From Neohoeflea coraliihabitans (lineage in GTDB: Bacteria > Pseudomonadota > Alphaproteobacteria > Rhizobiales > Rhizobiaceae), in the NCBI RefSeq assembly GCF_019334345.1, contig NZ_JAHWQX010000001.1:1185001-1249000 (forward strand): 64,000 nucleotides of DNA. Direction: 5' to 3'. A program made the translations under genes and the position numbers. The notes under the pieces are model-generated. The model had not been told where the DNA came from and searched no databases. It saw only the letters and a program-made list of their open reading frames with translations. How positions within the stretch are numbered: the first letter of the stretch is position 1; each line of letters begins with the position of its first letter. Of this stretch, positions 11,312 to 19,595 are shown in pieces.

Positions 11312-11611
11312 GAGGGTTGCCGCCGGCCACAGCGAACGCCTGCGGTCGAATGCGCCTGGGCGAAACTGCCGCATCGTCAGAACGCCTTCTGCTCGCTATG
11401 ACGAAACGGTCATGAAAGCGCTCGGACCCGCCAACGCACGATTTGGACATTCTGGCACCGTGCTGGCTGGTCTTTGCGGTGCGCATCCCTGCTGCGGCGC
11501 CGGACTTCTCCGCCTCGCCATGGCCGGCGTGCGCCGCATCGAGCCAGTCTCTCAAAACCAGTTATTCGATGCGGCCTGGCCCCATGCCGACCGACATCGC
11601 GGAGCACACCC
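11312..11611. other. 300-bp gap without a recognisable gene
   Basis: Between lpdA and the copper chaperone there are only short overlapping open frames, none with a good ribosome-binding site, signal peptide or recognisable domain. No intrinsic terminator with a T-run is visible after lpdA. The promoter of the copper chaperone is presumably here, but I could not pick out a convincing -35/-10 pair. Confidence 0.5.
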
Positions 11612-12181
11612 ATGAACTCATTTTTCCCGCTCGCCGCCGCCGTTGCGGTTATGATCTTTGCCAACGCTGAAGCCTCTTTCGCTGCCTCGACGACAGCGGC
11701 GCAAAAGACGCCGACCAACCACGCCGCAACCGCACATCACGGTTCGCACCTCGCTGTCACTGTCGGCGAACTTGAAATCCATGATGCGGCTATCCGCGCT
11801 ACCCTCCCCAACGCCCCGGTTGCCGCCGCCTATATGACGATCCGCAACCATGGCGATGAGGACGACCGTCTGCTCGGCGGCTCGGCAGCATTCGCAGGCA
11901 TGGTGCAACTGCACGACATGGTCATGGAGAACGATGTCATGAACATGCGCCAGGTCTCAGACGGACTTACGATCCCGGCCGGTCAAAGTGTGACCTTGCA
12001 GGCGGGTGGCCTGCACCTGATGCTCATGCAGCTTGAGGCGCGGATGCAAGCAGGGGAGAACCGCTCGATCACGCTTTTTTTCGAGAAGGCCGGCGCCGTG
12101 ACCTTTGACCTGCCGGTAAAGGACATGCGCGGTTCCGCCGCCCGGCACACAGATCATGATGCGGCCCGCGACGCCGAGTAG
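11612..12181 (+). CDS. periplasmic copper chaperone of the PCu(A)C family
   Basis: Predicted periplasmic copper-binding protein that in related bacteria delivers Cu(I) to the CuA or CuB site of cytochrome oxidase. From the ATG at 11612 (GGAG seven bases upstream) it has 189 residues with a signal peptide (FFPLAAAVAVMIFANAEASFA), a His-rich linker (HHGSH), and the DUF461/PCuAC beta-sandwich. The copper motif is visible as LHDMVMENDVMNM followed about twenty residues later by GGLHLMLM, matching the family H(M)x10Mx21HxM pattern. The tail has HTDHD, a further possible metal ligand. The frame is open further upstream without a plausible earlier start. Convergent with the TraB/GumN gene. Confidence 0.88.
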   Translation: MNSFFPLAAAVAVMIFANAEASFAASTTAAQKTPTNHAATAHHGSHLAVTVGELEIHDAAIRATLPNAPVAAAYMTIRNHGDEDDRLLGGSAAFAGMVQLHDMVMENDVMNMRQVSDGLTIPAGQSVTLQAGGLHLMLMQLEARMQAGENRSITLFFEKAGAVTFDLPVKDMRGSAARHTDHDAARDAE

Positions 12182-12280
12182 GGGAACGGGCACGGGCACG
12201 ATTAGCCGGCACCCTGCCGTTGCTTGAAGCCGTGAAAGTGAAACCGCCCATGAGAGGCGGCATCCGGGTAAGATCCGAAG

Positions 12281-13369
12281 CTAATCAACCGGCGTCAGCC
12301 GATAACCCGCATCGCGCAACAACGCCACCAGTCCGTCGTCGCCGGGCAGATGCAGGGCGCCGACTGCAACAAAGACATGCCCTTCGGCCAGCATCGGGGC
12401 GGCGCGCTCCGCCATCACCTTGTTGCGCAAGGTGATCATCCGTTCTTCGAACTGGCCATAGCTTGCGGCGCTTTGCGCCCCATCCTCCGGGCTTGCCAGC
12501 ATCACCGCCGGCAGGATCATCGCGATGTCGCCGCTGAGATACAGATCCGTCATCGTCGCAATGATGTCGGGCATCTGATCGTTCAGCCGCAAGGTCGAAA
12601 CGAGCCCATCGACATGGAAATCGATCGGCAGGCTGGCCATCGCCGACAATTGTTCGTCGAGCGTCTCAAGGCCGCGCACCACCTTGCCGGCAGCCCGCGC
12701 CTCAAGAGCGATCTTCTTGTCGAGAAAGTCGACTCCGGCCCGCTGGTTGATCCGCTCGCAATCGGGCAGACCGACCATGCTGGCGATGATCCACGGTTTC
12801 ATTTGCGCAACCAGTGCATATTGCACGCCGCGCCGCTGCAGCGCTCCTTTGAGGAGAGCAAGCTCGTCCGGCTCGAGATATCGCTCGAGCGTGCTGCCAT
12901 CAGTGAACATTGTCAGCTCAGGCTTGGCAAAAAGGGCGATCTGGGCTTTCGCCGCATCGAGAATTTCATCCGTTTCGATGACCACCGTTCGCGCCTTGTC
13001 CAGCGGCTGCTGGATGATTGCCGGAATCGCGGTAACGCGCGGGTCGGTGAGATGCATCGTCCCGAAAAGCCAGGACGGCTCCAGCCCCTCCTTTTCGATC
13101 TTCCAGAAGCGGTTCTGCCCGTTGATCACTGCAGCCGCCTGGCGCTGTGCCGCTGCAAATCGCGCCCGGTCCTCGACCTGCCAACGCGTCAGCAGGCTCG
13201 TCCCCTCGCAACGGACCGCATTTTCTGCACGTGCCGGCGCAATGATCATCGCTGCAAAGAGCGCCGCCAGCAGAACCAGCGGCACAAGGGCGGCGAGCGC
13301 CAGAAACAGTTGCGGCAGCCGCATGGCGATGATGGGGAAACTGCGAGAGACGGAATGGACTTGGAGCAT
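12281..13369 (-). CDS. TraB/GumN family protein
   Basis: Member of the TraB/GumN (Pfam TraB) family, whose proteins resemble the Tiki metalloprotease fold; the bacterial role is poorly known. An N-terminal hydrophobic segment (LPQLFLALAALVPLVLLAALF) acts as a signal peptide or anchor. The family motifs SWLFGTMHLTD (GxxH) and, near the C-terminus, VFVAVGALHLPGDDGLVALL are present, supporting a metal-binding pair of GxxH-like motifs. The start is uncertain: 13369 has a weak GGAAC site, while 13402 and 13324 are also possible. About 360 residues is typical. It lies downstream of xerC on the same strand with 119 bp between. Confidence 0.85.
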   Translation of the reverse strand: MLQVHSVSRSFPIIAMRLPQLFLALAALVPLVLLAALFAAMIIAPARAENAVRCEGTSLLTRWQVEDRARFAAAQRQAAAVINGQNRFWKIEKEGLEPSWLFGTMHLTDPRVTAIPAIIQQPLDKARTVVIETDEILDAAKAQIALFAKPELTMFTDGSTLERYLEPDELALLKGALQRRGVQYALVAQMKPWIIASMVGLPDCERINQRAGVDFLDKKIALEARAAGKVVRGLETLDEQLSAMASLPIDFHVDGLVSTLRLNDQMPDIIATMTDLYLSGDIAMILPAVMLASPEDGAQSAASYGQFEERMITLRNKVMAERAAPMLAEGHVFVAVGALHLPGDDGLVALLRDAGYRLTPVD

Positions 13370-13488
13370 GAACAGCGTTCCGGGTTGGCGGCAATGCACC
13401 ATCAGACCGGGGAAACCAAAGGATTTGGTTAATCGTGTCCGCGCTGTCCGGCCATGGTAAACAGACTGTGACTGCCGGAGTCCGGATT

Positions 13489-14424
13489 CTAGGCGCGCGG
13501 ATGCGCCCGATCATAGATCTCCAGCAGCCGCGCCGTGTCGACGCCGGTGTAGACCTGCGTCGTGGACAGGCTGGCATGCCCGAGCAGTTCCTGGATCGTG
13601 CGAAGATCGCCGCCGCCAGCCAGCAGATGCGTGGCAAAGGAATGTCGCAGCGCATGCGGCGTTGCCGTTTCCGGCAGGTCGAGAGCACCGCGCAGCAAAC
13701 GCATCTGTTTCTGCACGATTGCCGGCTGCAAGACGCCGCCGCGCGCGCCCCGGAACATCGGCACTGCAGCGTCGGACTGGAAGGGGCAGAGGGCCAGATA
13801 ATGCGCCACCGCTTCCGCCGCGACGGGCAGCAGCGGCACCAGCCGTGTCTTGCCGCCCTTTCCGGTGATCCTGAGCGTTTCCACACCTGCCGGAAAATCG
13901 TCGCGCGTCAGCGCAAGCGCTTCGGAGATACGCAGGCCGCAGCCATAGAGCAGGGTCAGCACGGCCGCATTGCGCGCGGCAATCCAGGGCTCCCCGACCA
14001 TTTGCTCGCCGGCGTCAACGACCTTGAGCGCATCCCGGGCGCTCAATGGCTTGGGAAGAGATTTTGGCTGCCTCGGCGCCCGCATTGCCACAGCTCCGGC
14101 GGCATTCGCCAACCCCTGCCGTTCGAGATGGCGCAGAAACGAACGTATCCCTGCGAGCCCGCGTCCCAGGGTGCGGGCTCCGGCTCCCTCGCGCCGGCGT
14201 TTGGCGAGAAAGGCACGCAGGTCGAGCGGCTTCAGGTCGGCAAGATCGGCGAGCGTCGGCGGACCCCCAAGATGATGGGAGAGAAAGCAGAGAAATTGTC
14301 GCAAATCGCGCTCATAGGCCTCTACGGACTTGACGGCGAGACGTCGTTCATGCGCCAATTGGTGCAGCCAGCTTGTTTTCTCCGCCAACACGTCTGGAGC
14401 CGCAATGACCAGTGGCACGTTCAT
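13489..14424 (-). CDS. xerC: tyrosine recombinase XerC
   Basis: Site-specific recombinase that acts with XerD at dif to resolve chromosome dimers. The 311-residue protein has the N-terminal SAM-like core-binding domain (HQLAHERRLAVKSVEAYERDL) and a C-terminal catalytic domain with the full set of residues: Arg in LLYGCGLRISEAL, Lys in ITGKGGKTR, HALRHSFATHLL, and LGHASLSTTQVYT with the nucleophile Tyr. The start at 14424 was chosen for its GGAGGT site five bases upstream. It is divergent from the acyltransferase gene. Nothing around it looks like an integrative element, so it is a housekeeping Xer rather than an integrase. No dif-like site was seen nearby. Confidence 0.93.
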   Translation of the reverse strand: MNVPLVIAAPDVLAEKTSWLHQLAHERRLAVKSVEAYERDLRQFLCFLSHHLGGPPTLADLADLKPLDLRAFLAKRRREGAGARTLGRGLAGIRSFLRHLERQGLANAAGAVAMRAPRQPKSLPKPLSARDALKVVDAGEQMVGEPWIAARNAAVLTLLYGCGLRISEALALTRDDFPAGVETLRITGKGGKTRLVPLLPVAAEAVAHYLALCPFQSDAAVPMFRGARGGVLQPAIVQKQMRLLRGALDLPETATPHALRHSFATHLLAGGGDLRTIQELLGHASLSTTQVYTGVDTARLLEIYDRAHPRA

Positions 14425-14479
14425 ATTCGACCTCCACAAATGCGAGCCCGCGCTCCCGGCGCGGAACTCCTGTGCCAGT

Positions 14480-14508
14480 TTGACATTTTCATCTTATTGG
14501 ACTGTAAA
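14480..14508 (+). promoter_or_regulatory. sigma-70-type promoter of the acyltransferase gene
   Basis: TTGACA at 14480-14485 matches the -35 consensus exactly, followed after 17 bases by TGTAAA at 14503-14508 (four of six -10 positions). It lies about 75 bp upstream of the acyltransferase ATG, in the AT-richer divergent gap with xerC. Confidence 0.55.
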
Positions 14509-14581
14509 CGCTGGTTATGCGACGCGTCATGTTATCGGCACATAACTCTGCCATGGTGCGCCCGTTGCCAAGAGGAAGCGC

Positions 14582-15493
14582 ATGACCGGCCGGCGATCGA
14601 CCTTCACCGAGACCCTGACCCAAATCTCATTCGGGAACCCGGGGCACATTGTCGATCAACTGATTGCCGAGCGTGGGGAAAAGCTTGTTCAATCTCCGGC
14701 CTGGCCGCTGTTGCGGCCTGCCCTCTACAGCTTTTTTCACTATCGGCAGGCCATTGCACTGGCCGATGAAATAGCCGGCAAATCGGGCTTTGAAGCCTTC
14801 GCGCATCTGTCCGCGCTGCTTGATCTTGATGTGCAGGTGCGCCATGCCGAGCGCATTCCACGCCAGGGCGGCTTTCTGATGGTCCCCAACCACCCGACCG
14901 GCATTGCCGATGGCGTGGCGGTGTTCGACCTGTTGAAGTCCATCCGCCCGGACATGATGTTCTTCGCCAATCGCGATGCCATTCGCGTCAATCCGCGGTT
15001 TTCCGAAATGATCATCCCGGTCGAGTGGCGCCCGGAATACAAGTCGCGCAGCAAGGCCCGCGAAACCCTTGTTCTGACCAACCGCGCCGTCGCCGAGGGC
15101 AAGGCGACGGTGCTGTTTCCCTCGGGGCGAATTGCCTATTGGAACGAGGGGCGCCTGACCGAACGGCCTTGGAAACTCTCGGCGGTGACGCTGGCTCGCA
15201 AGCACAATTTGACGGTGCTGCCGGTGCACGTGGTCTCGCGCAATTCCGGCCTGTTCTACTGGCTCGCAAAGCATTCGACAGAACTGCGTGACATGACCGT
15301 CTTTCACGAATTGCTCAACAAGAAGCGCCAGACCTTCAGCTTTACCATCGGTCATCCGATCGCCCCGGAAGACCTCGACGGTGACCCCAACGAGGTCACC
15401 AAGGCGCTGGAAGACCATACGGTGCGCCATATGGCGTCCGACCCGCATATTCGCTTTCAGCCACGTGAACCGCTCGCCGCCGCCGCGGAATGA
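14582..15493 (+). CDS. lysophospholipid acyltransferase (PlsC family)
   Basis: Membrane-associated acyltransferase of the 1-acyl-glycerol-3-phosphate acyltransferase superfamily, acting in phospholipid or lipid remodelling. The 303-residue protein has the catalytic motif NHPTGIADG near residue 102-110 (the family NHx4D pattern) and the glycerol-phosphate-binding FPSGRIAYWNEGR near residue 180. The N-terminal third, before the catalytic block, is variable. An AGAGGAA ribosome-binding site precedes the ATG. It is a single gene divergent from xerC. Whether it uses lysophosphatidate, an ornithine-lipid precursor or another acceptor cannot be read from the sequence. Confidence 0.85.
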   Translation: MTGRRSTFTETLTQISFGNPGHIVDQLIAERGEKLVQSPAWPLLRPALYSFFHYRQAIALADEIAGKSGFEAFAHLSALLDLDVQVRHAERIPRQGGFLMVPNHPTGIADGVAVFDLLKSIRPDMMFFANRDAIRVNPRFSEMIIPVEWRPEYKSRSKARETLVLTNRAVAEGKATVLFPSGRIAYWNEGRLTERPWKLSAVTLARKHNLTVLPVHVVSRNSGLFYWLAKHSTELRDMTVFHELLNKKRQTFSFTIGHPIAPEDLDGDPNEVTKALEDHTVRHMASDPHIRFQPREPLAAAAE

Positions 15494-15524
15494 AAAGCAC
15501 GGCTGCGTACGATCAGCCCTTTCC

Positions 15525-15553
15525 TTGACTTCCGCGGCGATTTGCGATTTAAG
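15525..15553 (+). promoter_or_regulatory. likely promoter of the ffh operon
   Basis: TTGACT at 15525-15530 is followed after 17 bases by TTTAAG at 15548-15553. The spot lies right after the acyltransferase stop and about 185 bp before ffh, so the transcript would have a long leader. That leader (15560-15737) is GC-rich with several possible small hairpins but no RNA family I recognise. Confidence 0.45.
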
Positions 15554-15737
15554 CCGCCACAAATCTGCGACGAGCCTTGATGCGAGCCGCCGACCGGGAC
15601 GTCCGGGCGCAAACAGCGCCACTTGGTCTGATCCCGGAGGTCAACACCCGACAGCGCGATGCGCCCTCGGGTGCAATTTGGCGTTGCGTCCGGTCCGTCC
15701 CATATCTGCCGTGTGTTAACCGGCAAGAGGAAGTGGC

Positions 15738-17300
15738 ATGTTTGACAATCTCCAGGAGCGCCTGGGATCCATTCTGAACGGACTGACCGGCCGTGGCGCG
15801 CTGTCCGAGAAGGACGTCGCACAGGCGATGCGCGAAGTCCGACGTGCGCTGCTTGAAGCCGACGTGGCGCTGGAAGTGGTTCGTGACTTCACGGAGAAGG
15901 TGCGGGAACAGGCGGTCGGCGCTGCAGTCGTCAAATCGATCAAGCCCGGCCAGATGGTGGTCAAGATCGTCCATGACGAGCTTGTCGCCATGCTCGGTTC
16001 GGAAGGCGTGGCGATCGATCTCAATGCCGCAGCGCCAGTGGTCCTGATGATGGTCGGCCTGCAGGGCTCGGGCAAGACCACCACATCCGCCAAAATCGCC
16101 AAGCGCCTGCAGTCACGGGACCGCAAGAAGGTCCTGATGGCCTCGCTCGACACCCGCCGTCCGGCCGCCCAGGAGCAGCTCCGCCAGCTTGGCGAACAGG
16201 CCGAAGTCGACACGCTGCCGATCATCGCCGGCCAGACGCCGACTGACATCGCTTCCCGCGCTGTTCAGGCGGCCCGGCTCGGTGGCCACGATGTGGTGAT
16301 CCTCGATACCGCCGGCCGCACCCATGTCGACGAGCCGCTGATGGCCGAGATGGCCGAGATCAAGGCGCGCGCCAATCCGCACGAAATCCTCCTCGTCGCG
16401 GATGCGCTGACCGGCCAGGATGCCGTCAATCTGGCGCGCAGTTTTGATGACCGCGTCGGCATCACGGGGCTGGTTCTGACCCGTATGGACGGCGACGGCC
16501 GTGGCGGTGCGGCGCTTTCGATGCGCGCCGTCACCGGCAAGCCGGTCAAGCTGATCGGCGTCGGCGAGAAGATGGACGCGCTCGAGGAGTTCCATCCGCG
16601 CCGCGTCGCCGATCGCATCCTCGGCATGGGCGACATCGTCAGCCTTGTCGAAAAGGCCTCTGAATCGATCGACGCCGAACGGGCGCAGGCCATGGCCGAG
16701 CGCATGAAGGCCGGCAAGTTCGATTTGAATGATCTTGCCGACCAGTTGCGCCAGATGCAGAAGCTGGGTGGCATGGGCGGCATCATGGGCATGATGCCGG
16801 GCATGGGGAAGATGAAGGATCAGATGGCCGCCGCCGGCATGGATGACAAGCTGTTCGCGCGTCAGATGGCCATCATCTCATCGATGACCCGCGCCGAACG
16901 CGCCAATCCGGAGCTCCTCAAACATTCGCGCAAGAAACGCATTGCCGCCGGCTCCGGTACCGACGCCGCCCAGATCAACAAGCTTCTGAAAATGCATCGG
17001 CAGATGGCCGACATGATGAAAGCGATGGGCGGCAAGGGCAAGAAGGGCGGCATGATGCGCGGCATGATGGGTGGCATGGCGCAGAAGATGGGTTTGCCCG
17101 GAGGCATGCCCGGAATGGGCGGCATGCCGGATCTGTCCAAGATGGATCCCAAACAGCTCGCTGATCTGCAGAAGCAGGCGGAAGCCGCCGGTCTCGGCAA
17201 GATGCCGGGCGGTCTTCCTGGTGGACTTCCGGGACTGCCTGGCGGCGGCAAGCTGCCGGGGCTTGGTGGCGGTCTGCCCGGCCTGCCCAAGAAGAAATGA
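15738..17300 (+). CDS. ffh: signal recognition particle protein Ffh (SRP54)
   Basis: GTPase subunit of the signal recognition particle; binds 4.5S RNA and signal sequences and docks on FtsY for co-translational membrane targeting. Of its 520 residues, the N domain is 1-95, the P-loop GLQGSGKT is at 107-114, the DTAGRTHVD motif is near 192 and the TRMDGDGRGGAAL guanine-specificity/closing loop is near 250-260. The methionine-rich M domain runs about 330-440, with the conserved SSMTRAERANPELLKHSRKKRIAAGSG RNA-binding region. The last 80 residues are a Met/Gly/Pro-rich tail with repeated GMMGGM-, GGMPGM- and GGLPGLPGG-like units. It is followed 17 bp later by a chorismate mutase. Confidence 0.97.
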   Translation: MFDNLQERLGSILNGLTGRGALSEKDVAQAMREVRRALLEADVALEVVRDFTEKVREQAVGAAVVKSIKPGQMVVKIVHDELVAMLGSEGVAIDLNAAAPVVLMMVGLQGSGKTTTSAKIAKRLQSRDRKKVLMASLDTRRPAAQEQLRQLGEQAEVDTLPIIAGQTPTDIASRAVQAARLGGHDVVILDTAGRTHVDEPLMAEMAEIKARANPHEILLVADALTGQDAVNLARSFDDRVGITGLVLTRMDGDGRGGAALSMRAVTGKPVKLIGVGEKMDALEEFHPRRVADRILGMGDIVSLVEKASESIDAERAQAMAERMKAGKFDLNDLADQLRQMQKLGGMGGIMGMMPGMGKMKDQMAAAGMDDKLFARQMAIISSMTRAERANPELLKHSRKKRIAAGSGTDAAQINKLLKMHRQMADMMKAMGGKGKKGGMMRGMMGGMAQKMGLPGGMPGMGGMPDLSKMDPKQLADLQKQAEAAGLGKMPGGLPGGLPGLPGGGKLPGLGGGLPGLPKKK

Positions 17301-17317
17301 GGGAGGGCGGCGCTAAC

Positions 17318-17632
17318 ATGCAGACCATGAATCAGGATGAGGCTGTACGGCAGCTCGCCGAGTACCGTCGCTCGATCGATAATTTCGATGCCGCCCTCAT
17401 TCATATCCTGGCCGAACGCTTTCGCTGCACCAAGGCAGTCGGAGTTCTCAAGGCCACGCACGACCTTCCGCCCGGTGATCCCGAGCGGGAAACCTACCAG
17501 ATTGAACGGTTGCGCCAGCTTGCCGACGACGCCGATCTCGATCCGGATTTCGCCGAGACCTTCTTAAATTTCGTCATCAAAGAGGTCATCCAGCATCACA
17601 AGGCCATCGCCGCCAAAATGAGCGCCGACTGA
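17318..17632 (+). CDS. chorismate mutase (AroQ class)
   Basis: Small all-helical enzyme of about 104 residues converting chorismate to prephenate for Phe/Tyr synthesis. The AroQ pattern is visible: LAEYRRSIDNFDAALIHILAERF with the first-helix arginine, then KAVGVLKATHDLPPGDPERE with the conserved lysine and arginine/glutamate, and a third helix ending VIKEVIQHHK. The start at 17318 lies 10 bases after GGAGG; 17327 is an alternative. The gene sits between ffh and rpsP, an arrangement common in rhizobia, so a shikimate-pathway enzyme is expressed with protein-targeting and ribosome genes. Opposite-strand frames are shadows. Confidence 0.9.
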   Translation: MQTMNQDEAVRQLAEYRRSIDNFDAALIHILAERFRCTKAVGVLKATHDLPPGDPERETYQIERLRQLADDADLDPDFAETFLNFVIKEVIQHHKAIAAKMSAD

Positions 17633-17689
17633 GCCCGCAATCGGCCGGACGCTGGTGTCCGGCACACCCTGTCCTGAAGGAGAATACAA

Positions 17690-18118
17690 ATGGCACTGAA
17701 AATTCGTCTCGCCCGCGGCGGCTCCAAGAAGCGCCCGTATTACCACGTGGTCATCGCCGATGTGCGCAGCCCGCGCGACGGCCGCTTTCTTGAGAAGGTC
17801 GGCCATTGGAACCCGATGCTGCCGCGCGATTCCGAAGAGCGCGTCGCACTCGATACCGATCGCATCAAGTACTGGCTCGAGCATGGCGCCCAGCCGACTG
17901 ACCGTGTCGCCCGTTTCATCTCCGATGCCGGTCTGATCGAGCGCGCCGCCCGCAACAACCCGAACAAGGCCAAGCTCGGCAAGAAGGCCGAAGAGCGCCT
18001 GGCCGAGAAGAAAGCCAAGGAAGAAGAGGCCGCAGCTGCGGCCGCTGAAGCCGCTGCCGCGCCCGCCGAGGACGCACCGGCTGAAGAAGCCAAGTCCGAG
18101 GAAGCCGCAGCGGAATAA
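17690..18118 (+). CDS. rpsP: ribosomal protein S16
   Basis: Small-subunit protein S16, which helps assemble the 16S 5' domain. The core is clear in residues 1-82: [37 protein letters not shown] and the [17 protein letters not shown] segment. The 142-residue length includes a lysine/alanine/glutamate-rich tail (about 83-142, repeats of EEAAAAA and EEAKSEEA) that is typical of alphaproteobacteria and probably disordered. AAGGAG lies just upstream of the ATG. An intrinsic terminator follows directly, separating it from rimM. Confidence 0.97.
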   Translation: MALKIRLARGGSKKRPYYHVVIADVRSPRDGRFLEKVGHWNPMLPRDSEERVALDTDRIKYWLEHGAQPTDRVARFISDAGLIERAARNNPNKAKLGKKAEERLAEKKAKEEEAAAAAAEAAAAPAEDAPAEEAKSEEAAAE

Positions 18119-18145
18119 GACCGCAAGCGACTTGTCCACGCGCTC

Positions 18146-18174
18146 GGGCGGCCATCAGGCCGCCCTTGCTTTTT
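18146..18174 (+). terminator. intrinsic terminator between rpsP and rimM
   Basis: A perfect eight-base stem, GGGCGGCC (18146-18153) and GGCCGCCC (18158-18165), with loop ATCA, is followed by TTGCTTTTT. This is a good rho-independent terminator 28 bp after the rpsP stop. In the classical rpsP-rimM-trmD-rplS order it would let S16 be made in excess of the rRNA and tRNA maturation enzymes. Confidence 0.85.
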
Positions 18175-18247
18175 CAAGTGGACGCTGGACAGGTATAGGA
18201 TGCGCCGCAGCGGCAGGACCTGGCCGCGCCACGTGCAGGAGCAGCCC

Positions 18248-18814
18248 ATGACGCCATTGCAAAATCCGGTTCTGGTCGGCGTGATTGCCGCCGCGCAGGG
18301 CATTCGCGGCGAAGTGCGCATCAAACCGTTCACAGCAGATCCGGAAGCGCTGGCGCTTTACCGCGTGCTCCATGATCGCAGCGGACAACGTTTCGAGATC
18401 ACGGCAGCCCGGACCGCCAAGACAATGCTGGTCGCCCGCATCGCGGGCGTCGATGATCGCAATCGTGCCGAGGCATTGCGCGGCACCGAACTCTTTGTCG
18501 AAAGAGAACTGCTTCCCGATGACGATCTCGAGGACGACGAATTCTTCCAGGTCGATCTCGAGGGTCTCGAGGCGCGCGACGCTGACGGCCGCTCCTGGGG
18601 CGTGGTCACTGCGGTACTGGATTTCGGTGGTGGCGATCTTCTCGAACTTCGCAAGCCCGGCGACAAACCGGTGATGATTCCGTTTTCACGCGCCGCCGTG
18701 CCGGAAATCTTCATCGAAGCCGGGTGGTTGCGCGTTGATGCGCAGGCCGCCGGGCTTATCGATACGGATGAAGAGGCGCCGAAGAAAGACGACAAGCCGG
18801 AGCCCCCCGCATGA
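18248..18814 (+). CDS. rimM: 16S rRNA processing protein RimM
   Basis: Ribosome maturation factor that binds S19 and helps assemble the 30S head. The 188-residue protein from the ATG at 18248 begins with the RimM beta-barrel ([24 protein letters not shown]) and has a C-terminal PRC-barrel half ([32 protein letters not shown], then the [11 protein letters not shown] segment). An acidic/lysine tail ends the protein. An AGGAGC site precedes the chosen start; the frame continues upstream into the terminator region, so an earlier start is unlikely. Its TGA overlaps the trmD start by four bases (ATGA), implying coupled translation. Confidence 0.95.
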   Translation: MTPLQNPVLVGVIAAAQGIRGEVRIKPFTADPEALALYRVLHDRSGQRFEITAARTAKTMLVARIAGVDDRNRAEALRGTELFVERELLPDDDLEDDEFFQVDLEGLEARDADGRSWGVVTAVLDFGGGDLLELRKPGDKPVMIPFSRAAVPEIFIEAGWLRVDAQAAGLIDTDEEAPKKDDKPEPPA

Positions 18815-19500
18815 GCTTCCGCGCCACCGTCCTCACCCTTTTCCCGCAAATGTTCCCGGGGCATCTCGGCCATTCCCTGGCGGGGCGCGCCATCGAGCGC
18901 GGCGATGTGTCAATCGATGCCGTCCAGATTCGTGATTTCGCGACGGATCGTCATCGCTCCGTCGACGATACACCGGCAGGCGGCGGCGCCGGCATGGTGC
19001 TGCGCGCCGACGTGCTTGCGGCTGCCATCGATCATGCAACGCCGGATGATGACCCCCGGCCTCGCCTGCTGCTGAGCCCGCGTGGCACTCCCTTGACCCA
19101 GAAGCGAGTGCGCCAGCTCTCGACCGGTTCCGGCATTCTGCTTGTCTGTGGCCGCTTTGAAGGTGTCGACCAGCGCGTCATCGACAGCCGCCGGCTTGAG
19201 GAGGTCTCGATCGGCGACTATCTGTTGTCGGGCGGAGAACCGGCGGCGCTTGTGCTGCTCGATGCCATCATTCGCCTGCTGCCGGGTGTCATGGGCAACG
19301 CCGAGTCGGGCGGCGAGGAAAGCTTCGAGAACGGGCTTCTCGAATATCCGCATTACACGCGTCCGGCGCTGTTTGAGGATAAGCCGATCCCCGAGATCCT
19401 CACCTCGGGCGATCATCAGGCAGTGCGCCGCTGGCGGCATGAACAATCGCTGGCCCTGACACGCGCTCGACGTCCCGATTTGCTCGACCGCAAGCCCTGA
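18811..19500 (+). CDS. trmD: tRNA (guanine-N1-)-methyltransferase TrmD
   Basis: Makes m1G37 in tRNAs that read CNN-type codons, preventing +1 frameshifting. The 229-residue SPOUT protein starts [17 protein letters not shown] and carries the trefoil-knot SAM site: [15 protein letters not shown] near residue 110-124 and [15 protein letters not shown] near 133-147, plus the catalytic [22 protein letters not shown] region (Asp in [10 protein letters not shown]). Four-base overlap with rimM. In most proteobacteria rplS follows directly; here three sulfur-related genes come first. Confidence 0.97.
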   Translation: MSFRATVLTLFPQMFPGHLGHSLAGRAIERGDVSIDAVQIRDFATDRHRSVDDTPAGGGAGMVLRADVLAAAIDHATPDDDPRPRLLLSPRGTPLTQKRVRQLSTGSGILLVCGRFEGVDQRVIDSRRLEEVSIGDYLLSGGEPAALVLLDAIIRLLPGVMGNAESGGEESFENGLLEYPHYTRPALFEDKPIPEILTSGDHQAVRRWRHEQSLALTRARRPDLLDRKP

Positions 19501-19559
19501 AACGCGATGCTCCGGCCGGCTTGACACATTCGGAACCAATTGCCGCCTGCCCCGTTTGC

Positions 19560-19585
19560 CAATATATCTTGTTTTTTGAATATTG
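19560..19585. promoter_or_regulatory. AT-rich inverted repeat before the persulfide-dioxygenase-like gene
   Basis: CAATAT (19560-19565) and ATATTG (19580-19585) form a perfect six-base inverted repeat around an AT-rich centre, ending ten bases before the ATG of the metallo-hydrolase gene and touching its GGAGA ribosome-binding site. The local AT-richness stands out. In rhizobia, sulfide/persulfide sensors of the BigR/SqrR ArsR-type group bind AT-rich palindromes before blh-type persulfide dioxygenase genes, so this is a candidate operator. No such regulator is encoded next to it. Confidence 0.4.
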
Positions 19586-19595
19586 GAGATCGGCC

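Noticed and set aside
9932-11374. 480-codon antisense frame over lpdA
   Set aside because: Shadow of a certain gene; no family match visible.
12350-13432. 360-codon plus-strand frame over the TraB/GumN gene
   Set aside because: Antisense shadow; the minus-strand gene carries real motifs and a signal peptide.
13489-14424. xerC as a sign of an integrated element
   Set aside because: The protein is a typical housekeeping XerC, with no flanking repeats, tRNA or cargo genes.
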